Below are positions 8,612 to 16,946 of a DNA stretch of 64,000 nucleotides, one piece after another. A program made the position numbers and the translations under genes. Source of the stretch: Streptomyces sp. CB02056 (GTDB lineage: Bacteria > Actinomycetota > Actinomycetes > Streptomycetales > Streptomycetaceae); contig NZ_LIPD01000012.1 of assembly GCF_001905545.1 (NCBI RefSeq), positions 1 to 64,000 on the forward strand, given 5' to 3'. The first letter of the stretch is position 1; each line of letters begins with the position of its first letter. The notes beneath the pieces were generated by a model that did no database searches, was not told the origin of the DNA, and saw only the letters and a list, made by a program, of their open reading frames with translations.

Positions 8612-9214
8612 TCAGCGCCCCGCGCGGCCGTGCAGCACCAGGGAGCGGGTCAGCGCGAACAGTCCGCCGGCGCAGAGCGCGGTGCGGAGCATGTTGACCG
8701 GGACCCAGGTGTCCGCGAACTTGGCCCGTACGGCGGCCAGGTCGTGGATCTGCGCCGGGTCGCCGGCCGCCGCCAGCTCGTTGTTGAGCGGGATGTTGAC
8801 GCCCATGGTGACGATCAGCGCCACCACGTACAGCGCCGTCGCGGCCGCCGCCCAGAGCGCGGCCTGGCGCCGACCGGCCTTGTGCTGGAGCCAGGCGGCG
8901 ATGCCGGTGGCGAGGAACGCGCCGACGAAGACCAGGCCGAACAGCCCGTTCCCGTCGATCGCCTTGTTGATCTGCTGCATCGCCGCCACGTAGGTGTGGT
9001 CGTCGCCCGCCGCGAGGCCCGGCATCACCGAGACGTCGAAGGCGAAGAACAGGCCCGCCATCAGGCCCATCGCGACGGTGGCGCCCACCAGGAGCGGCCC
9101 GGCGGCCTTGCTCCGGGTGGCGGGTACGGCCGGGGCCGTACCGCCCGGCGCGAGGCCGGTGAAGGACTGTGCGGCGGTGTAGGAAGCAGGGGTCGCGGTC
9201 TGATTCGAGCGCAT
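8612..9214 (-). CDS. DUF1772 membrane protein, second copy
   Basis: The 200-residue protein has four predicted helices and the motifs FFAFDVSVMPGL, MQQINKAI and GVNIPLNNEL, clearly homologous to the product at 7058-7552 but with a longer polar N-terminus (about 1-37). The ATG at 9214 is preceded by AGGAAA. It is transcribed alone. The two copies differ widely, so they are paralogs or separate acquisitions and not a recent duplication. Confidence 0.83.
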   Translation of the reverse strand: MRSNQTATPASYTAAQSFTGLAPGGTAPAVPATRSKAAGPLLVGATVAMGLMAGLFFAFDVSVMPGLAAGDDHTYVAAMQQINKAIDGNGLFGLVFVGAFLATGIAAWLQHKAGRRQAALWAAAATALYVVALIVTMGVNIPLNNELAAAGDPAQIHDLAAVRAKFADTWVPVNMLRTALCAGGLFALTRSLVLHGRAGR

Positions 9215-9393
9215 CGGTTTTCCTTCGGTCTCCCCGGTCCCCGCCCGACGCGGGGACCCTCCCGGTGTCCGGGCCGCCGGCCTCCTCACCGCTCCCGGCC
9301 GGGGCCGGGTGTTCGGTCAGGCGGTCGGCGCCGCCCGGCACCGACGATCAAGTGGACTGCCGTACGGACGGCAGGTGTTGCCCTTCTGGCTGG

Positions 9394-10230
9394 TCACGCG
9401 TTCCACACGCCCGAGGCGGCGGCCTCGCGGGCGTAGTCGGCGAAGTCCCGCGGCTCACGGCCCAACGCCCGCCGCACCCCGTCGCCCAGCGACGCGTTGC
9501 GGCCGTCCAGGATCACCGAGAACAGCTCCGCGAAGTCCGCCGGCAGCCCCGCCGCCTCCAGCACCCCCCGGTACGACTCCTCCGACACCGCCTCGAACCG
9601 CACCTCACGCCCCGTCGCCGCCGACAGCTCCACCGCCACGTCCGAGAACGACAACAGCCGCGGCCCCGTCAGCTCGTACACCTCCCCCGCGTGCCCCGCC
9701 TCCGTCAACGCCGCCACCGCCACGTCCGCGATGTCCTCCACGTCCACGAACGGCTCCACCGCACCACCCACCGGCAACGCCAACTCCCCCGCCAGCACCG
9801 GCTCCAGGAAGAACGACTCACTGAAGTTCTGGTTGAACCACGCGCACCGCACCACCGTCCACGCGGCCCCCGACTCCATCACCGCCTTCTCCCCCGCCTC
9901 CGCGGCCTCCTCACCGCGCCCCGACAGCAGCACCAGCCGCCCCACCCCGCGCTCCGCCGCCAACCGCGAGAACGCCCCCACCGCCTCCACCGCACCCGGG
10001 AACGCCAGATCCGGGTAGTACGTCAGATACGCCGCACTCACACCCTCCAACGCCCCCTCCCACGTCCCCTCGTCGTGCCAGTCGAACGGCACCGCACCCG
10101 AACGCGACCCCACCCGCACCCCGTACCCCAGGGCCGTCAGCCGGTCCGCCACCCGCCGACCCGTCTTCCCCGTCCCACCGACCACCAGCACGACACCGGA
10201 CTCGACCGCGAGATCCACCACACCAGCCAT
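9394..10230 (-). CDS. NmrA-type NAD(P)-binding reductase/regulator
   Basis: The 278-residue protein starts with a Rossmann motif VLVVGGTGKTGRRVADRL and continues with RLVLLSGRGEEA, the AAWTVVRCAWFNQNFSE segment and YELTGPRLLSF, the pattern of the NmrA/QOR2 family of atypical short-chain reductases. These bind NAD(P) and often reduce quinones or aldehydes, or sense redox state. The ATG at 10230 has GAGGG about 9 nt upstream. A second NmrA-type gene lies 335 bp away on the same strand. The MerR-type operator found before that gene is absent here. Confidence 0.85.
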   Translation of the reverse strand: MAGVVDLAVESGVVLVVGGTGKTGRRVADRLTALGYGVRVGSRSGAVPFDWHDEGTWEGALEGVSAAYLTYYPDLAFPGAVEAVGAFSRLAAERGVGRLVLLSGRGEEAAEAGEKAVMESGAAWTVVRCAWFNQNFSESFFLEPVLAGELALPVGGAVEPFVDVEDIADVAVAALTEAGHAGEVYELTGPRLLSFSDVAVELSAATGREVRFEAVSEESYRGVLEAAGLPADFAELFSVILDGRNASLGDGVRRALGREPRDFADYAREAAASGVWNA

Positions 10231-10564
10231 CACACACACCCTCACTCGGAGTAGGAGCCTGTTCGGATCGGCGGACCCGCCGGTGTTCGTGAACCCTGCG
10301 CGTCCGTCCTTGTGCTCACCAGTCAAGGCCACTCCGGGCCGGCGAACCATAGCCTCCGCACTCAGTTCCATGCGCGAGCGTCTACACCCCCGCCGCGCCC
10401 CCTCCGCCCTCCACCAGAACACACCCAAGCCGCCACGAACCACCCGTCTCGACCCCTCCTCCAGCAGCCCTTGAGCATCCGGCCGGACACTCCGCCGGAG
10501 TGGGCCCGGGTGGTGGCCATCGGTTGAGCACCCGGAGCCGGGCGGGGCGCTGCCGGGGGGCGGC
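10231..10564. other. intergenic, no gene seen
   Basis: This stretch separates two NmrA-type genes on the minus strand. I see no convincing coding region. It must hold the promoter of the 9394-10230 gene, but no clear -35/-10 pair or inverted repeat stands out. Confidence 0.5.
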
Positions 10565-11398
10565 TCAGCGGAAGGCGGCGATGTTCTCGGAGACCCAGCG
10601 GTGGAAGGGCCTGGCGGGGGATCCGGTGACCGTTTCGACGGTGTCGCGCACCTCGAGCAGCTCGTCGTTGACGTCGCCGCCCGTCACGTCCAGCACCGCG
10701 TCCGCGGCCTCGGCCCCCAGGAGCGCGGACAGTTCCCGGTGGGCCTCCGCGCGGCCGGTCTCCGCGACGGGCACCTCCCGCCCCAGGGCCGCCGCGACGG
10801 CCTCCAGCTGCTGCCGGGCCGTCACACGCCGCGGGCCGGTCAGCGCGTAGGTCCGTCCCCGGTGGCCGGGTTCGGTGAGCGCCACGCGCGCCACCGCCGC
10901 GATGTCCGCGGGGTGGACGGTGGGCAGCCCGGTGTCCGCGTACGGCACGCGGACCGTCCGGCGCTCGCGGATCGCCGGCGCCCACCACAGGGCGTTCGAG
11001 GCGAACTGCGTCGGCCGGAGCACCGTCCACGCCATGCCGCTGTCCATGAGCAGCCGCTCGACGGCGGCGTTCTCGCGGGCGGGGCCCAGGTGCGGATGCG
11101 TCTGGACGGTGATGGACGACACCAGCACCACGTGCTCGACACCCGACCGGCGGGCGGCGGCGAGGATCTCGGCGTCGGGGCCGATCCGCGACACCAGGAA
11201 CAGCGAGCGCACCCCGTCGAGGGCGGACGCCAGGGCGGCCGGGTCGGCGAAGTCGCCTTCGCACGCCTCCACCCCCTCGGGGAACCGGGCCCGGGCGGCG
11301 TCACGGGTGAGGCCTCGGAGGGGGCCCGCCCCCTGCGCCCGCAGGTCCTCCAGCAGGGCGCGTCCGATGTTTCCGGTGGCTCCGGTCACAAGAATCAT
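10565..11398 (-). CDS. NmrA-type NAD(P)H-binding oxidoreductase under MerR-type promoter
   Basis: The 277-residue protein begins MILVTGATGNIGRALLEDL (Rossmann GxxGxxG) and has VVLVSSITVQTHP, WTVLRPTQFASNAL and YALTGPRRVT, typical of NmrA/SDR5a-like NAD(P)H-binding proteins such as quinone reductases. The ATG has AGGAGA upstream. Its promoter carries CTCAAG-N4-CTTGAG between a TTGACC -35 and TAGCCT -10 spaced 19 bp, the design of MerR-activated promoters. Induction by redox or drug stress is therefore likely (inference). Confidence 0.87.
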   Translation of the reverse strand: MILVTGATGNIGRALLEDLRAQGAGPLRGLTRDAARARFPEGVEACEGDFADPAALASALDGVRSLFLVSRIGPDAEILAAARRSGVEHVVLVSSITVQTHPHLGPARENAAVERLLMDSGMAWTVLRPTQFASNALWWAPAIRERRTVRVPYADTGLPTVHPADIAAVARVALTEPGHRGRTYALTGPRRVTARQQLEAVAAALGREVPVAETGRAEAHRELSALLGAEAADAVLDVTGGDVNDELLEVRDTVETVTGSPARPFHRWVSENIAAFR

Positions 11399-11434
11399 CT
11401 GCCTTCTCCTGTCATCTGACGACTGGTCGGAGGA

Positions 11435-11465
11435 AGGCTAGGAGCTCAAGCGGGCTTGAGGTCAA
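11435..11465 (-). promoter_or_regulatory. MerR-type promoter and operator
   Basis: On the minus strand, -35 TTGACC (11465-11460) and -10 TAGCCT (11440-11435) have a 19-bp spacer. Centred in it is CTCAAGC-GG-GCTTGAG (11445-11460), a perfect 7-bp-arm repeat. The overlong spacer with a central dyad is the known MerR/SoxR promoter design. The same TTGACCTCAAG start occurs at 30566. Confidence 0.75.
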
Positions 11466-11562
11466 CGAGATCGCCGAGAGGGCGCCCGGCGGCCGTGCGA
11501 GAATCGGGCAGGTGACGGCCGTGGACCACCCCGGCCACGGCAGGACGGAAGAGGAGACCTCG

Positions 11563-12039
11563 GTGACCGGGACGGTGGCAGCCGGTGCCGCGGGCTTCGA
11601 TCCGGACGAGCACGTACGGTTCGCCCGGTACCGCCGGGCCTTCGCGACGGTGGCACCCGAGGAGGCGGCCGGCCTCGCCGCCCGGGTGCTCACCGACCCC
11701 GAGCGCTCGATGGCGAGCGGCGCCGTCTGCGAGTACCTGGACCGGCGGGCGGCGGAACTGCTCACGGACCCGGGCTTCCCGGCCTGGCACCGGGAGCTGT
11801 CGGGCGTCGTGGCCGCCGACGCCTTCGCCGCCCGCCACCTGCGGGACTGGGCGCTGCTGCGGGCGGTGACCCTGGACGAGCCATGGACGGAGGAGCAGGT
11901 GCTCGCGGCGGAGAACCGGCTCCAGGAGCACCTCGCCGAGGAGTCGAACGCCCGGCCGGTCCTGGGCCTGCTCGCCGAGCGCGGCCGCACCCGGCGCACT
12001 CGCAACGTCGCCACGGCCCGGCTGCGGCAGGTCCGGTAG
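11563..12039 (+). CDS. hypothetical protein
   Basis: I do not recognise this 158-residue protein. It is soluble and strongly helical with a run of acidic and Ala-rich helices (FDPDEHVRFARYRRAF, LTDPERSMASGAVCEYLDRR) and a basic tail RTRRTRNVATARLRQVR. The GTG at 11563 was chosen because a GGAAGAGGAGA ribosome site lies about 8 nt upstream; another in-frame GTG at 11512 has only a poor site. It is divergent from the NmrA gene and convergent with the NRPS operon end. Confidence 0.65.
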   Translation: MTGTVAAGAAGFDPDEHVRFARYRRAFATVAPEEAAGLAARVLTDPERSMASGAVCEYLDRRAAELLTDPGFPAWHRELSGVVAADAFAARHLRDWALLRAVTLDEPWTEEQVLAAENRLQEHLAEESNARPVLGLLAERGRTRRTRNVATARLRQVR

Positions 12040-12089
12040 CGCGGGCGGAGGAGGCCGGATTGCCGGACTCCTCCGCCCGCGGCGGGGGC

Positions 12090-14948
12090 TCAGCGGACCA
12101 TGGCCGCCAGGACGCTGCGCCAGTCCTCGCCGGGTTCGGGGGCGAGGGGAGCGGCCAGGGTGTCCGCGCGGTAGTGCCAGGGGCGGCGGAGGTCCTCGTC
12201 GGCGTCGGGGGCGGTGGTGATGGGGCTGTCGGAGCCGAGCAGGCGGACCAGTTCGGCGGTGAAGTCGGGCCAGGAGACGTGTCCGCTCACCGCGTTGACG
12301 ACCCGGCCGGCGGCGGGGTGGTCGGGGGTGAGGCAGGCGGTGAGGGCGCGGGCCAGGGCGGCGGCGTGCACCCAGGACGCGCCGTACCACTCGTCGTCGG
12401 CGGGCAGGCCGATCGGGTGTCCGGCCAGGGCGGCCTGGTAGAGGGCGCCGGTGGAGCCCCAGCGGAGCTGGTCGCGCAGGCGGTGGTGCGGGCCCCAGAC
12501 GATCGGGGCGCGGACGGCGACGGCCTGGCCGCGGCCGGTGGCGGCGGCCTCGAAGAGGATCCGCTCGCTGTCCAGCTTGGCCTGCCCGTACGGGGTGACC
12601 GGCGCGCCGCTGGGAGCGCCCTCGGGGACCTCGGTGCCCGGCGGGCGGCCGTACGCGTCGATGCTGCTGACGAAGACGAACGGGCCGCCCCGCCAGCCGT
12701 CGACCAGTGCGCGCATCGCGGCGAGGTCGGTGGCGTGGTCGGTGAAGGTGCAGGCGGAGTGGATGACGGCGTCGACGCCTTCGACGGCCCGGCGCAGGCT
12801 GTCGAGGTCGCCGAGGTCGCCCTCCGCGACCTCGGCGCCGTTCAGCGCGGGCAGGTGCGCGGACTCGGGCCGGACCAGCACCCGGACCGGCCGGCCCTGG
12901 GCCATCAGCTCCTGGAGCACGGCCGCGCCGACCCCTCCGGTGGCGCCGGTGAGCAGGACGGTGCCGGTGCGGGCACCGGTGGTCCGCGGGCGGGCGCCGG
13001 CCTGGGCGAGGGCGGCGCTGCGCTCGTCCGCGCGGGTGGCGAGCAGGGCGGCGAGGGCGCGCGGGGTGCGCTGTTCCAGGATGTCGAGGCCGGTGAGCGG
13101 CAGCCCGGTGCGGGTGCGCAGGCGTTCGGCGAGCTGGACGGCGATGAGGGAGTGGCCGCCGAGGGCGAAGAAGTCGCCGTCGGCGGGCGGGGTCGCGCTG
13201 AGCAGTTCGCCGAACGCCTGCCGGACGACGTCCAGCGGGCCGCCCTCCAGCGGAGCGGTACCGGACAGCGGAGCGACACCGGAAAGCGCGGCGGTGCCGG
13301 GCTGCGGGCCCGCGCCGGGCAGCCGGTCGCGGTCCGGGGTGCCGTCCGGGAGGCGGGGCAGCCGGTCCAGCAGGGTGACCGCGCGCGGCAGTTCGGCGGC
13401 CGGCAGGTGCCCGCGCAGGGCGGCCCGCAGGGCGCTGCCGGTCGGCGCGACGGGCCCGCGCACCACCGCGTAGGCGAGCGGCGGGCCGTCGGGGTGCTCG
13501 ACGACGGCCGCCTCGACCACAGCGGGATCGGCCGTGAGGGCAGCCACCACCGGGTGTTCGGCGGCGGCCAGCCGCTCGCCGGGCAGTGCGGACAGCGCCA
13601 GGTCCGGGTTGGCGGCCACGGCGGTGAGCAGCGCGGCGAAGGCGTCGGTGAGCCGGGCGGCGATGGTCGCGTCCAGCGCGTCCCGGTCGTGCTGGACCAG
13701 GACGCGCGGCCGCGGGCCGTCCTCCAGCAGCAGGGTGAGGCCGAACTTGGCCAGTCCCAGGTCGAGTTCGACGCTCTCGGTGTCGAGGCCGGGCAGCACC
13801 AGCGGGTCGGCGATCCGGAGCAGGTCGCAGCTGACCGAGAGCAGCGGGGTGCCGTCCGCCCCGCGCGAGGCCGCGCCGAGCCGCTCGACCACGAGGTCGA
13901 ACGGCACCTCGTGGTGCTGCTGGGCGTCGAGCAGGGCGGTGCGGACGAGACCGAGCAGTTCGGCGAACGACGGGTCTCCGGACGGATTCGTCCGCACGGC
14001 GAGGGTGTTGACGGCGAGGCCGACGGTCCGGCGGAACTCGGGCCGCGCGCGGTGGCCGCTGGCGCAGCCGAGGACGAGGTCGTCCTGCCCGGAGGCGGTG
14101 CGCAGCACGGCGAACGCGGCGGCCAGGACGACGGTGTACAGCGTGGCGCCGTGCCGCGCGCCGAGGACGCGCAGCCCTTCCACCACGGCGGGGTCCACCG
14201 GGGCGGCGTGCAGGGCGGCGCGGCGCTCGCGGGCGCCGGGCGGGACGGGCCGCAGCAGCGACAGCGGCCGGGCTCCGGACAGACCGGCCGCGAGGGTGTC
14301 GGCGGCGGCCGTCAACTCGGCCCCCCGGGCTCGCTCCTGGCGGGCGTAGTCGGCGTACGAGGGGGCCATCGACGGGAGTTGGGCCGGAACCCCCTCACAT
14401 CCGGCGCGGTACAGCGCGGCGATGTCCGACGCGATGAAGGGCAGCGAGCCGCCGTCCACCGCGATGTGATGGATCGTCAGCAGCAGTGTGTGGTCCTCGG
14501 GACCGTGCCGCAGCAGCAGGGCGCGCAGCACCGGGCCGGCGGCGAGGTCGAACGGGCGGGCGGCCTCGGCGAGGAGCTGCTCGGGGCCGGTGGCGTCCAG
14601 CACCGGCAGCGGCACCGGGGCGACCGGGTCGGTCTGCTGGTAGGGCTGGTCGCCCCGGCGCGGGTAGCGGGTGCGCAGGACGGCGTGCCGCTCGGTCAGG
14701 CCGGTGATCGCGGCGGCGAGGGCGGCCTGGTCGAGCGGGCCGCGCAGCCGGGTGGCGATCGGCACGTTGTAGAGGGCGCCGCCCTGGCCGAGGTGGTCCA
14801 TCAGCCACATCCGCTGCTGGGCGTGCGAGAGCGGGGCCGGCTCGACGGGTGCGGCCGGACCGCCGGGCGCGACGGGTCGGGCGGGGGCGGTGGCGGTGCG
14901 GCGGTCGCGGGCGCGGCGCAGCAGGTCGGTCTGGTCGACGGTGCTCAT
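12090..14948 (-). CDS. NRPS: condensation - adenylation relic - carrier - SDR
   Basis: The 952-residue last protein of the NRPS operon has, in order: a condensation domain (about 38-455) with intact HHIAVDG (His160, His161, Asp165); a fragment matching only the C-terminal lid of an adenylation domain (about 465-545) whose usual GKxDR is DGTPDR, so the catalytic Lys is Thr; a carrier domain with LGGHSL (Ser600); and an extended SDR domain (662-952) with TGATGGVG, SS at 761-762 and Tyr787-xxx-Lys791. There is no adenylation core, so the carrier must be loaded in trans. There is no thioesterase; the SDR occupies the place of a terminal reductase but is shorter (about 290 residues). The start overlaps the upstream stop as ATGA. 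Confidence 0.88.
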   Translation of the reverse strand: MSTVDQTDLLRRARDRRTATAPARPVAPGGPAAPVEPAPLSHAQQRMWLMDHLGQGGALYNVPIATRLRGPLDQAALAAAITGLTERHAVLRTRYPRRGDQPYQQTDPVAPVPLPVLDATGPEQLLAEAARPFDLAAGPVLRALLLRHGPEDHTLLLTIHHIAVDGGSLPFIASDIAALYRAGCEGVPAQLPSMAPSYADYARQERARGAELTAAADTLAAGLSGARPLSLLRPVPPGARERRAALHAAPVDPAVVEGLRVLGARHGATLYTVVLAAAFAVLRTASGQDDLVLGCASGHRARPEFRRTVGLAVNTLAVRTNPSGDPSFAELLGLVRTALLDAQQHHEVPFDLVVERLGAASRGADGTPLLSVSCDLLRIADPLVLPGLDTESVELDLGLAKFGLTLLLEDGPRPRVLVQHDRDALDATIAARLTDAFAALLTAVAANPDLALSALPGERLAAAEHPVVAALTADPAVVEAAVVEHPDGPPLAYAVVRGPVAPTGSALRAALRGHLPAAELPRAVTLLDRLPRLPDGTPDRDRLPGAGPQPGTAALSGVAPLSGTAPLEGGPLDVVRQAFGELLSATPPADGDFFALGGHSLIAVQLAERLRTRTGLPLTGLDILEQRTPRALAALLATRADERSAALAQAGARPRTTGARTGTVLLTGATGGVGAAVLQELMAQGRPVRVLVRPESAHLPALNGAEVAEGDLGDLDSLRRAVEGVDAVIHSACTFTDHATDLAAMRALVDGWRGGPFVFVSSIDAYGRPPGTEVPEGAPSGAPVTPYGQAKLDSERILFEAAATGRGQAVAVRAPIVWGPHHRLRDQLRWGSTGALYQAALAGHPIGLPADDEWYGASWVHAAALARALTACLTPDHPAAGRVVNAVSGHVSWPDFTAELVRLLGSDSPITTAPDADEDLRRPWHYRADTLAAPLAPEPGEDWRSVLAAMVR

Positions 14949-16879
14949 CGGTCGGCTCCGGGGGTGTCGTCGGCGGCCCGCAGGGCGCGTTCCAGCAGGT
15001 CGGCCTGGGCGGCGACGGTCGGGTGGGCGAGGAAGTCGGCGAGCGACAGCTCGACCCCGAGGTCCTCGCGCAGGTCGTCCACCACCCACATGGCGAGCAG
15101 CGAGTGGCCGCCCTCGGCGAGGAAGTCGGCGGCCGGGTCGGTGATCGGGCGTTCCAGGGCCCGGCTCCACGCCTCGGCGACGACCTGCTGGATCGGGCCG
15201 AGGCCGGCGCCGGTGGCCGGGTGCGCCCCGGTCGGCCCGCCGCCGGCCGGGTGCGCGTCGGCCGTCTCGTTCACAGGCGGGTGCGCGTCGGCCGCCCCGC
15301 CGACGGCCGTCTCGTCCGTGGCCGGGTGCGCCCCGGCCCGCTCGTCGGCGGCCAGCGCCCGCCGGTCCACCTTCCCGCTGCCGGTCAGCGGCAGCGCGGC
15401 GAGCACGGTCCAGGCGGTGGGCACCAGATGGGCGGGCAGCTGCTCGGCCAGCCGGGCGCGCAGCGCCTCGACGGCCGGGCGGGCGCCCTCGGCGAGCACC
15501 AGGCAGGCGGTGAGCGCGGCGTCGGGCTGCCCGGCCCGGCGGACCACGACCGCCGCCTCGGCGACCTCGGGCAGCTGGAGCAGCGCGTGCTCGACCTCGC
15601 CGGGTTCGATCCGGTAGCCCCGCACCTTGACCTGGTCGTCGGTGCGCCCGTGGTACTCCAGGGAGCCGTCCGGCAGTTGGGCGACCCGGTCGCCGCTGCG
15701 GTAGGCGCGTCCGATGCCCGGCAGTTCGCGGAAGCGCTCGGCGGTCAGCTCCGGCCGGTCGAGGTAGCCGAGGGCCAGCCGGTCGCCGGCGATCCACAGT
15801 TCGCCGACGGCGCCCGGCGCCACCGGCGCGAGGCCCTCGTCCAGGACATAGGCGCGGGCGCCGCCGAAGGTCCGGCCGATCGGGACGGAGCCGGCGCAGT
15901 CGGCCGGGGTGACCCGGTGGACGGTGGTGAAGGTGGTGGCCTCGGTCGGCCCGTACCCGTTGACCAGTTCGAGCCAGGGGAAGGCCCGCAGCACGGCGCC
16001 CGCGTGCTCGGCGGAGATCGCCTCGCCGCCGACGACCAGGGTGCGCAGCACGCCGAAGATCCGGGAGCGCCGGGCGGCCAGGTGGTGGAAGAGCGCGGTG
16101 GTGAGGAAGACGGTGGTGACGCCGAAGCTCTCGACGTCGCGGACCAGGTCCTCGGCGCTGGGCCGCTCGCTCGGGGAGACGGCCACGGCGGCGCCGCGGG
16201 CGAGCGGGGCCCACAGTTCGAAGGTGGCGCCGTCGAAGGAGACGGTGGAGTGGAAGAGCACCCGGTCGCGCGGGCCGAGGACGACCGCGTCCTCGGCGGT
16301 GACCAGGTCGGCGACGGCGCGGTGCGGGACGAGGACGCCCTTGGGGCGGCCGGTGGAGCCTGAGGTGTAGTAGAGCAGGGCGGGCGCGGCCGGGTCGGCG
16401 GCGTCGGGCGCCGTGCCGTCGGTGGCCTCGGTGCCGCGCTCGGTCAGCACCAGGGTGAGCTCCTCGGGGAGCCCGGCCTCGGCGAGCAGCCCCTTGTCAC
16501 CGAGGACGAGCCGGAGGTCCGCGTCGGCGGTGAGTTCGGCGATCCGCGGGCGCGGGTAGGCCGGGTCGATCGGGACGGCCAGGGCGCCGGCCCGCCAGAC
16601 GGCGAGCTGGGCGACGACGTACCGGGTCGAGCGGGCGCACAGCAGGCCGACGGCGCTGCCGGGGCCGATCCCCCGGGCGGCCAGGACGGCGGCCAACCGG
16701 CCTGCGGCGTCGACGAGTTCGCAGTAGGTGAGGACGGTGGAGCCGTCGGTCACGGCGAGCGCGTCGGGCCGGCGTTCGGCCTGCCGGGCGACCAGGGCGG
16801 GCAGGTCGGTCAGGGCGGTCAGGGCCGGCGGGTCGGTCACAGCAGACCGGGCCGCGGCGGGCGAGGACATGGTGGTCAC
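14945..16879 (-). CDS. NRPS: adenylation - carrier
   Basis: The 644-residue protein has an adenylation domain with A3 YYTSGSTGRPKGV, A4 FDGATFELW, A5 NGYGPTEAT, A7 YRSGDRV, A8 GRTDDQVKVRGYRIEPGEVE and A10 GSGKVDRRAL (Lys503), followed by a carrier with EGGHSLL (Ser593). A hand-read Stachelhaus code is D-G-F-F-V-G-G-T-F-K, close to known Val/Ile codes (tentative). It lacks any condensation domain. The linker (about 512-560) carries four GAHP/DAHP repeats. The GTG at 16879 has GGAAGGGA 7 nt upstream; an in-frame ATG lies three codons later. Its TGA overlaps the next gene's ATG. Confidence 0.9.
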   Translation of the reverse strand: MTTMSSPAAARSAVTDPPALTALTDLPALVARQAERRPDALAVTDGSTVLTYCELVDAAGRLAAVLAARGIGPGSAVGLLCARSTRYVVAQLAVWRAGALAVPIDPAYPRPRIAELTADADLRLVLGDKGLLAEAGLPEELTLVLTERGTEATDGTAPDAADPAAPALLYYTSGSTGRPKGVLVPHRAVADLVTAEDAVVLGPRDRVLFHSTVSFDGATFELWAPLARGAAVAVSPSERPSAEDLVRDVESFGVTTVFLTTALFHHLAARRSRIFGVLRTLVVGGEAISAEHAGAVLRAFPWLELVNGYGPTEATTFTTVHRVTPADCAGSVPIGRTFGGARAYVLDEGLAPVAPGAVGELWIAGDRLALGYLDRPELTAERFRELPGIGRAYRSGDRVAQLPDGSLEYHGRTDDQVKVRGYRIEPGEVEHALLQLPEVAEAAVVVRRAGQPDAALTACLVLAEGARPAVEALRARLAEQLPAHLVPTAWTVLAALPLTGSGKVDRRALAADERAGAHPATDETAVGGAADAHPPVNETADAHPAGGGPTGAHPATGAGLGPIQQVVAEAWSRALERPITDPAADFLAEGGHSLLAMWVVDDLREDLGVELSLADFLAHPTVAAQADLLERALRAADDTPGADR

Positions 16880-16946
16880 GGTGGTTCCCTTCCGGGCGCC
16901 CCGGCCGGGTGAGCCGGGGCGCCCCGCTGAGGAGGTTCGGACGGGG

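Noticed and set aside
11883..15617. 1244-codon plus-strand open frame across the NRPS
   Set aside because: It is antisense to genes with clear NRPS motifs, and its composition is shadow-like.
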